A stretch of 64,000 nucleotides of DNA from Yamadazyma tenuis (Eukaryota; Ascomycota; Pichiomycetes; Serinales; Debaryomycetaceae). Each line of letters begins with the position of its first letter. Within the stretch, counting starts at the first letter, position 1. The notes under the pieces were generated by a model, which did not search any database, was not told the DNA's origin, and saw nothing but the letters and a program-made list of their open reading frames with translations. The stretch covers positions 124,001 to 188,000 of the forward strand of contig NC_089467.1 in NCBI RefSeq assembly GCF_029203305.1. The letters run 5' to 3'. Positions 57,251-64,000 of the stretch are shown here, one piece after another. The position numbers and the translations under genes are program-made.

Positions 57251-58975
57251 ATGGGCATGCTTAAAGATCCAAGTGTTAAATACAGGGCTTTCCCACCTAT
57301 CAACTTACCCAATCGTACCTGGCCATCAAAGGTTTTAAACAAACCTCCCAGGTGGTTATCCACTGATTTAAGAGATGGTAACCAATCTTTACCTGATCCA
57401 ATGTCAGTGGAAGAGAAAAAGGTATACTTCAAGAAACTTGTGGAAATTGGTTTTAAGGAGATTGAAGTTGCGTTTCCATCTGCTTCCCAACCTGATTTTG
57501 ATTTCACCAGATGGACTATAGAAAATTGTCCCGACGATGTCAGTATTCAAGTTTTGAGTCCATGCAGAGAAGATTTGATTCACAGGACAATTGAAGCTTT
57601 ACAGGGTGCTAAGAATGCTACGGTTCATATTTACTTGGCTACCTCAGACTGCTTTAGAAGAGTTGTATATAACAAATCCCATGAAGAATTGGTTGAATTG
57701 GCAGTCAAATGTACCAAATTGGTTAGGTCATTAACCAAAGAGAAACAGTCCGAAACCAATTGGAACTTTGAATTTAGCCCCGAATTCTTTAGTGATTCTA
57801 AGTTAGAGAATACGGTACACATTTGTGATGAGGTTAGAAAAGCTTGGGAGCCTACTTTGGATTTCCCAATTATCTTCAACCTACCTGCCACTGTTGAGAT
57901 GACCACTCCTAACGTGTATGCTGATCAGATTGAATACTTCTCGACCCACATTGGTGACAGAGAAAAAGTTTGTATCTCTTTACATCCCCATAATGATAGA
58001 GGATGTGCTGTTGCCGCTGCTGAATTGGGCCAATTAGCTGGTGCTGATAGAGTTGAAGGGTGTCTTTTTGGAAATGGTGAAAGAACTGGGAATGTTGACT
58101 TGGTGACATTGGCTTTAAACTTATATACCCAAGGTTATTCCCCTAAATTAGACTTCTCAGATATCACATCTGTGATTGATATTGTCGAAAGATGCAATAA
58201 AATTCCAGTACACCCTAGAGCTCCTTATGGAGGCTCTTTGGTTGTATGTGCATTCAGTGGATCCCATCAAGATGCAATCAAAAAAGGCTTTGTTTCTCAT
58301 GAAAATCAATTGCATTCAGGTGCTACCAACTTGAAATGGGAAGTGCCATATTTGCCATTAGATCCTCAAGATATTGGAAGAACTTATGAGGCTATCATTA
58401 GGGTTAATTCTCAAAGTGGTAAAGGAGGCTCTGCATGGGTTATCTTGAGAAATTTGGATTTGGATTTGCCAAGAGGCTTGCAAGTAGACTTTTCCAGAGT
58501 AGTGCAATCCAGTGCTGAAAGGAAAGGCAGTGAGTTGTCCAATAGAGAATTGTGTGACTTATTCAAGAAGAATTATTGTATTTTATACCAAAATGATGAT
58601 AATGAAGCAGAAATTGACTATCACTACAAGTTAATTGATTATTCCTTATCTTCATCTTCTAAAAATCAAAGATCAATAAGTGTTGACCTAGAAGTAGGTG
58701 GTTGTAAGCAGACAATCGTCGGAAGCGGTAATGGTCCGATTTCTGCTTTCATCAATGCCATCAAGAATGATTTGAACATTAATTTAGACGTTAAGCACTA
58801 TCACGAACACTCATTGGGTCATGATTCTAATTCCAAAGCTGCTACCTACATTGAAGTTACAGTAGATGGAAATGAAACTATTTGGGGTGTTGGGGTGAAC
58901 GAGGATGTCTCGTTTGCCTCTTTCTTATCCTTGATAGCTATCTTGAATGGTTTGAAGCAACCTGCTACTATTTGA
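57251..58975 (+). CDS. LEU4: 2-isopropylmalate synthase
   Basis: 574 aa. It condenses acetyl-CoA with 2-ketoisovalerate, the first committed step of leucine synthesis. The DRE-TIM barrel begins with LSTDLRDGNQSLPDP (about 37-51), which holds the metal and catalytic residues; HPHNDRGC (about 240) supplies the metal-binding histidines, and GNGERTGN (about 274) is the family signature. The C-terminal leucine-binding regulatory domain follows (about 440-574). The N-terminus starts at MGMLKDPS, equal to the internal start of the short cytosolic form of yeast Leu4. An in-frame TGA lies only four codons upstream, so no mitochondrial presequence is encoded in this frame. Confidence 0.95.
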   Translation: MGMLKDPSVKYRAFPPINLPNRTWPSKVLNKPPRWLSTDLRDGNQSLPDPMSVEEKKVYFKKLVEIGFKEIEVAFPSASQPDFDFTRWTIENCPDDVSIQVLSPCREDLIHRTIEALQGAKNATVHIYLATSDCFRRVVYNKSHEELVELAVKCTKLVRSLTKEKQSETNWNFEFSPEFFSDSKLENTVHICDEVRKAWEPTLDFPIIFNLPATVEMTTPNVYADQIEYFSTHIGDREKVCISLHPHNDRGCAVAAAELGQLAGADRVEGCLFGNGERTGNVDLVTLALNLYTQGYSPKLDFSDITSVIDIVERCNKIPVHPRAPYGGSLVVCAFSGSHQDAIKKGFVSHENQLHSGATNLKWEVPYLPLDPQDIGRTYEAIIRVNSQSGKGGSAWVILRNLDLDLPRGLQVDFSRVVQSSAERKGSELSNRELCDLFKKNYCILYQNDDNEAEIDYHYKLIDYSLSSSSKNQRSISVDLEVGGCKQTIVGSGNGPISAFINAIKNDLNINLDVKHYHEHSLGHDSNSKAATYIEVTVDGNETIWGVGVNEDVSFASFLSLIAILNGLKQPATI

Positions 58976-59020
58976 TTGTAACGGTTATAATCCACTTATT
59001 TATTTATTGAATACAAAATT

Positions 59021-59284
59021 CTATGCAAAAGTCCCATTCCAAGAAATTGGAGGCGTAACATCATGAATAAGATCAGAAACTTCTTTAACAAGTAGGGGCC
59101 AGACTACAACATAAGCATTGAATATTGCTATAAAAGCAACAGCTGTGGGGATATCCCTTTTAAATTCTTAAGTAGAGAATGCCCTTTGAAAAGACCTTTT
59201 GTGTCCTCCTGTTCCAACTGAAATGTCGCTAAACTGTCTGGTGCCAGTAAACTTTGGCTTCACGATTCTAAATAATGAACATTC
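59021..59284 (-). pseudogene. Possible relic of a small mitochondrial membrane protein
   Basis: One minus-strand frame is open from about 59284 to 59021 except for a single TAA at 59168-59170. The upstream part (38 codons) is basic and Ser/Arg-rich like a mitochondrial presequence (SLFRIVKPKFTGTRQFS, then HKRSFQRAFST). The downstream part (48 codons) has one clear hydrophobic span (AFIAIFNAYVVVWPLLV). There is no in-frame ATG; one at the 5' end is off by one base. It is either a decayed gene or a gene with an intron I could not place. No family recognised. Confidence 0.35.
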
Positions 59285-59542
59285 TTATTATAGCTTAATG
59301 GTTATAACCAATCATATAACTGTTATGATTTCAAGGGCATTTTTATATAATCTCCCATAGTTAGCGTGTCATGACTTCCCCTCTCAGGGGTTCATCTTTA
59401 CCTAGTAGCAATCTTATTTTGCAGTCAATAATAGATCAAATATTAGATCAATAGTAGTGCATGGTACATTTGCTGTCTTAATATTACATCATTCATTTGA
59501 AATACAAAAGCACTAAAAATTAAGTAGGATTATTAGAAATAT

Positions 59543-62230
59543 CTAGACTTTGATCGCTTCCTCATATGAAGGTGGTGGACCGGTGTATGAGATCTTTCCC
59601 TTCGCATCAAAGGTAGTGTTTTCGTCACTCACATCCACACCATGCTCCAAAGCTTTGTTCTTCTCAATCTCAGACAATCCTAAATCATCTCTAGCAACCC
59701 AAATGTGAGGTTCGTCATCTTGAACGCTTGGGTCATCGTAGGCATGTTTAATAAAGTCATCATTGTAAGTCACATAGTTGAAGTAAGCATCTGGTATGAT
59801 ACCTCTAATAAGGTCAAAAGTCTCTGTCTTTGGTTGGAAAAATCTCTTGAGCCATGAAACACCTTTAGCTGGATTTACTTTCCCTAAAACATTCTCTTCA
59901 GGTTTAGCCTCCAAGTCTTTCTTGAAAGATCCGTAGTTCTCTTCTTCGTTTTTAGCAGAATAGTCGGATTCTGGTAAAGTAGAAGCAGCACCAGCACCAG
60001 TTTGAGGTTTATCCGAACTGGAATCTCCATCTACCAATCCCAACTGATTACCTCCTTGCCAGTAGTTTTCACCTTCAACCTTAATCTCCTTAGTACCTTG
60101 GTCATACATAGGATATTGGTAGGTTGTATCACCCTTAGCATATTTGATGGCAGAGATTGGAACAGTATCAAACAACGGCAAAAATTTCCATTTCAAGTAA
60201 ATGTGAGTAGCAGCGGATGCAGCAACAGCAACAGACTCTAAAGCAACACATGCCCAGTTCTTTTGGAAGACAAACAAAGCAATTAAACAAATTTCAGCCA
60301 AGTAAAGACCAACAAACAATTGCAACAAAGCCCTTGGGTAATTTCTACCTCTAGCATCATGAATGTTAGGTGTCATAACATAAGTCAACATGTAAAGGTA
60401 AGCAGCGTAGATGAACACAAACGTGAGGAAAGCAAATCCCAACACCAAAGGAGCAATGATAGCATAAATAATTCCAATGGATCCCAACAACTGGTATGTT
60501 GGATAAATAACAGACCATCCTGGTTGACCCAATGTGTTCCATCTGTTCCATTTAGCTCTTGGAGTAGAATCTAAAATCTTACCCAAAAATTGAGCCAAAA
60601 TCAAAGCAACAACTTGAGCCATCAAACCTGAGGAAATACCAAGACCTTGCAAACAAAAGTAAGCAATATAAAAGTTTGAAGCTGGGGGAATCTTTTGACC
60701 TAATAAGTCCATAGCCAGTTTTGGATTAGAAACAATAGAAGTAACGGTGGAAGCAGCTGCTGAGGCTACAGTTGTAACTAAGAAGACATGAACAACCTGG
60801 AAAGCGTAGAACCAGGCTTGACAATAACCTTCTACCTCTTGGATAGTAATACATCCAGAAATCTTACCCATCTTCTTAATGAAAGGTGGAACTAAAGACA
60901 TCAAAACGGCCAAAGCAACAACGGGTAAAAGACCAGTGATAATACCCATCAATTTGGGTGGCATGTTGTTAATAAACCTCAAGAAATGAACCTTATCAGT
61001 CAAGTTGTTGATATTCGAAATGGCACCCACAACAGCCACAGGAATTGCCCAAAAAATTATCATCAAAGTTAAAACAGTAGAGGCAATGAACTTCTTTAAT
61101 TTTCTCTTCCAAAGAGTCAAATCCAAATTTTCCCAAATAATGTCATCTGGAGCAATGCCACTGAATCTTTTAGTCCCCTTTAAATCTGGATTGTAAGGAA
61201 TGGCTTGGTAAGCCTTTTGCAATTCCAATTGAGTGGGAAATTCGAGGAAAACAGAAGGTAATTGAGTGTTACTTTGAGACTCCAATTGATCCTTCTTGAT
61301 TTCCTTGTTCAACTCACCCAACTTTTCAGCACCATAGTTCAAAGTATCAACCTTTTCACCAATCAAAAACTTCAATTTATGGGTTGGTCTCTTCTTACCA
61401 TCCTTCAAGTACTTGTTCAAATCATCTGCAGGCTCTGGCACGGGCTTGTTCTTCTTTTGAAGCTTCAATCTCAATTTAACAGCTTTGCTTACAACTTTGT
61501 TTAAAGCACCCTCGTACTTCTTAGCTAATTTGGTTCTTTCCTTGACCTTCTTTTGTAATTCCTTCATATCTCTACCATACCAAATATTGGTAGCAGTAGG
61601 AAAGTAAGTTCTCAATTCAGCCTCCTCAGTCAATATCTCAGGTATTTCAGTCAATAACAAAGTTCTAGTAGATAATAACGAACCATAATAAGGGGTGGTT
61701 TGCAAAACGTGTCTGAAAGTGGTATAGTAGACGAATTCTCTGTACATAAAGAAAAGGACACATCCAAAGTATATCCAACTCAAAAAAACATGTGCAAAAA
61801 CCTTCCACTTGTTTCCAACATTAGAGTAAGACAATATATCAAATCCAGATCTACCCTTTCCGTGGGTAGCATTGACTGGGAACAAGATAGGCCATAAAAT
61901 ACAGCAGCCTAAGAAGCAAATTGAGGCGAATCCAAACAAGAACCGAACAAAAAAGTACCCATCAACCCCTGCTTGTTGAATGATAAATGATTCAGGCTTA
62001 CCCAAAATATGAGACAACCAACTGAACAATCCTCTTGGAGCTTCATCGGGTTTTAAGTTTGGAGACACAGTGCTAACGGTAGTTCTAGGTTCATAAACTC
62101 TGGATTGTTTCTTTCTCAAAAGGATGAAGATGAGCAAGAACACGGCAAAAATGATCAAATTTGGGATCAAAGTCGATATAAAAGCCGACACAGATGAGCT
62201 TGTGCTCTGTGTACTAGTACTGCCAGCCAT
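59543..62230 (-). CDS. RSN1: Rsn1-type membrane protein of the OSCA/TMEM63/CSC1 family (DUF221)
   Basis: 895 aa (953 in S. cerevisiae Rsn1). It belongs to a family of membrane proteins related to osmosensitive cation channels. S. cerevisiae Rsn1, when overproduced, rescues salt sensitivity of exocytosis mutants by helping the sodium pump Ena1 reach the surface. In order: an N-terminal span, EPRTTVSTVSPNLKPDEAPRG, the RSO1_TM-like region, VIQQAGVDGYFF-like IIQQAGVDGYFFVRFLF (about 82-98), a cytosolic RRM-like domain (about 185-370), and a block of eight or so membrane spans (about 385-690) with SSAATSTVT-like VASAAASTVTSIV. A long cytosolic tail ends with PPPSYEEAIKV, a PY (PPSY) motif that may bind Rsp5-type ubiquitin ligases. 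The start is the ATG at 62228-62230. Confidence 0.92.
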   Translation of the reverse strand: MAGSTSTQSTSSSVSAFISTLIPNLIIFAVFLLIFILLRKKQSRVYEPRTTVSTVSPNLKPDEAPRGLFSWLSHILGKPESFIIQQAGVDGYFFVRFLFGFASICFLGCCILWPILFPVNATHGKGRSGFDILSYSNVGNKWKVFAHVFLSWIYFGCVLFFMYREFVYYTTFRHVLQTTPYYGSLLSTRTLLLTEIPEILTEEAELRTYFPTATNIWYGRDMKELQKKVKERTKLAKKYEGALNKVVSKAVKLRLKLQKKNKPVPEPADDLNKYLKDGKKRPTHKLKFLIGEKVDTLNYGAEKLGELNKEIKKDQLESQSNTQLPSVFLEFPTQLELQKAYQAIPYNPDLKGTKRFSGIAPDDIIWENLDLTLWKRKLKKFIASTVLTLMIIFWAIPVAVVGAISNINNLTDKVHFLRFINNMPPKLMGIITGLLPVVALAVLMSLVPPFIKKMGKISGCITIQEVEGYCQAWFYAFQVVHVFLVTTVASAAASTVTSIVSNPKLAMDLLGQKIPPASNFYIAYFCLQGLGISSGLMAQVVALILAQFLGKILDSTPRAKWNRWNTLGQPGWSVIYPTYQLLGSIGIIYAIIAPLVLGFAFLTFVFIYAAYLYMLTYVMTPNIHDARGRNYPRALLQLFVGLYLAEICLIALFVFQKNWACVALESVAVAASAATHIYLKWKFLPLFDTVPISAIKYAKGDTTYQYPMYDQGTKEIKVEGENYWQGGNQLGLVDGDSSSDKPQTGAGAASTLPESDYSAKNEEENYGSFKKDLEAKPEENVLGKVNPAKGVSWLKRFFQPKTETFDLIRGIIPDAYFNYVTYNDDFIKHAYDDPSVQDDEPHIWVARDDLGLSEIEKNKALEHGVDVSDENTTFDAKGKISYTGPPPSYEEAIKV

Positions 62231-63873
62231 GTTGTTTTTCTAAAGGAAACAATATTAGAACAGCAGGAATAGCAGTATAGAAAAAAAAATTCAGGGAAAT
62301 TGTTTGTTTATGAATTATAATTCATGGTTTGCATTTATTGCTGTTTTTAAAGCAAAATGCACATCTCAGAACATGAAATTCCTGTTGCTAGCTCAATTTT
62401 CGATTGGTACACGGCTGTACCTTTGTTTAACAGCGCATAATACAGTCCTAAAAATCCGTGGTTAAACATGACATGACCCGGTGCTCATGATCACAATGCT
62501 TTCTCCCTTGCTCTAGCTTGTGGGCGATGTCAGCTAGCTATTGTGGACGTGTATTGCAACTCTTGACTACGTAATCTAAAAAAGTTACATAAAGTGGCGT
62601 CAACCAATCACTATGCGCCTCCTGTTACCTGAAACCCAAAAAATAGACAAAATGTTTGATGCGTGGCAGTTAGAACCGCTCTATAGAATATTCACTAACA
62701 TTTCACAGGAACATCAACCTGTCAAATGTAGAGTCAAATCCAAACAACCGGTTCATTGAAGGCTGTGTTAATTTCAGTTTGAGATTCGGCACCGAGGTGT
62801 GTCATTGCGTTGAATATTGTATATGCTTTTGCTGGTCACTAGGCTGGTCAATGAAATTTGCTGCATATGCTTTCATTTTTTGTTTTCGTTTAAGTGTCTA
62901 TTGCCATAGTTGCACGGGATTGCAGGTTAGACTTTATGGTTCCCGGAAATCTATTTCGAGGGAGCAACCGGGGATAAATGTCGTAGATAGTAGACAAAGA
63001 TCGACTACAGTTACTATTCCAACGAACATTATGCGTCTCTATTCGGTCTGCCCCCAGCTTCACAAGCCTGTCTTGCCGCGTCACTCAAACTACTGAAGGG
63101 TCTTGCCTTTCCAGGACTCAGCCATCGCACATTCTTTGACAATTCCAACTCCGTTCGGTTATGGAGTCAAGATCCGAGTCGCTATCTACTATTCTGAAAA
63201 CATTTTCATCCTCCGAAAACCAACCCATAAAATAACTTCTTTTCAGAGAAACGACATAAAATTTTCCAGCGACATTAAAGCATTTCCGAGGATTACCAAA
63301 TAAATTTTTGTAACCTGCAACTCCTTGCAACTGATTGTATTAAGTTCGTTATAAGAGCTTCTATGCATATCACAATTTCCAGATTTAGATGATTATTAAC
63401 ATATATATGTAACAGGACGCCATGGAGTCTTACAATATTGAACTATTGGCCCACAGTTCCAGGAGCTTTTGAAAATCATCAGCTGTACAACTGTTAGACG
63501 AAACGATAATTCCATCAATGTTCTTTATGATGCTCCTGTGATTTTTTGGTGTCACGTTCGTTTTGTTTTACTTTTATAAGAAGGCTTCAGCCGTTCAACA
63601 CTTGTTAGAAAGGATTGTATGGTGGCCGGAAAATTCAGCGAATTGGTTTTTTAACACTTGTTAATAACGATGGCATTGTAGTTGATGATTCGTTGAATTG
63701 GTTTTCAATCCAGTCGTCCTTCAACGAGAGAAGGTTTGCAAGTTAAATTGAGTTTTTAACTGCTTCTGTTGGTGAATCATTCTGTCATAATTGATAAATT
63801 TAATGCTTAGGCATTCTGTAGTGCATACTAACATCTACTGACCTGAGCCTATTGTGTTGCTGGGGGAGGTCCC
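62231..63873. other. Upstream region of RSN1, no convincing gene
   Basis: About 1.64 kb. Open frames up to 105 codons occur on the plus strand near 62779-63096, but their products are Cys/aromatic-rich and not protein-like. An imperfect 56-bp tandem duplication lies at 63597-63708. I see no tRNA B-box or other RNA gene. Confidence 0.5.
63597..63708 (+). repeat. Imperfect 56-bp tandem duplication
   Basis: Two units, 63597-63652 and 63653-63708. Both start AACACTTGTTA and end GAATTGGTTTT plus a few bases, while the middles have diverged. It is probably an old local duplication. Confidence 0.6.
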
Positions 63874-63897
63874 AGGGGACGGGTGAAGTTATATAAA
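63874..63897 (+). promoter_or_regulatory. Probable promoter of a gene beyond the right edge
   Basis: A stress-response-element core AGGGG (63874-63878) is followed by TATATAAA (63890-63897) and then a pyrimidine-rich leader with TCTTCTTCTTCTC. This fits a plus-strand yeast gene whose ATG lies after base 64000. No coding sequence is visible. Confidence 0.4.
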
Positions 63898-64000
63898 TCT
63901 TCTTCTTCTCCCGCCTGCCTTCGATGCTGTGTAGAATCAGTAGCATTCTCAACTGCTGGTATTTCGCTCAACGCTATTCCATCACTATTCAGAGTGGCTC

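Noticed and set aside
62779..63330. Overlapping 60-105 codon frames on both strands upstream of RSN1
   Set aside because: Products are Cys/aromatic-rich and unlike real proteins; frames overlap each other on both strands.

Overview
The window is nuclear DNA of a budding yeast from the CTG-Ser clade (Debaryomyces/Meyerozyma/Scheffersomyces/Candida group; I cannot resolve the genus). The gene content and compact, mostly intronless layout are those of a Saccharomycotina chromosome arm. The reassigned code can be read in the sequence. In the flippase-kinase gene (FPK1), a CTG at 45768-45770 falls where this kinase family has Ser just before the DFD metal-binding motif, and in INP51 a CTG at 52282 falls where the family has a small residue. 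Proteins from every gene here should therefore be read with CTG as Ser.

Layout, left to right: NADP-glutamate dehydrogenase (-), TIM54 (-), ZNG1 (-), ALG12 (+), SFI1 (-), BCK1 (+), MRPL49 (-), a SAP185/190-type SIT4 partner (+), DUG3 (-), an FMP46-like gene (+), then two PHS1-type dehydratase genes (+, +) separated by a decayed gene copy. Next come an exomer ChAP (-), PTA1 (+), KCH1 (+), intron-containing COA3 (-), UTP18 (-), LOS1 (-), MCY1 (-), a second decayed copy of the same unknown gene (inverted), a C2H2 transcription factor (-), and a PIR cell-wall protein (+) behind a 2-kb upstream region. The right part holds FPK1 (-), TRM112 (-), an unrecognised mitochondrial protein (-), IRC22 (+), INP51 (+), a small coiled-coil gene (-), GIT1 (-), LEU4 (+) behind a 1.9-kb upstream region with tandem repeats, and RSN1 (-). 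The last 1.8 kb has no convincing gene.

Most genes are conserved housekeeping loci. A cell-surface theme recurs: BCK1 is the MAPKKK of the cell wall integrity pathway, and the PIR gene, a typical output of that pathway, has an exact Rlm1-type site about 310 bp upstream. FPK1, INP51, RSN1, KCH1, GIT1 and the exomer subunit act at the plasma membrane or in traffic to it.

The least explained material is a two-copy, frameshifted gene family I cannot identify (about 22.96-23.93 kb and 39.06-40.00 kb). Three further coding-like scraps lack a start: after the ChAP stop, between LEU4 and RSN1, and upstream of PHS1. I saw no tRNA, rRNA, intact transposon, LTR, CRISPR array or telomeric repeat.
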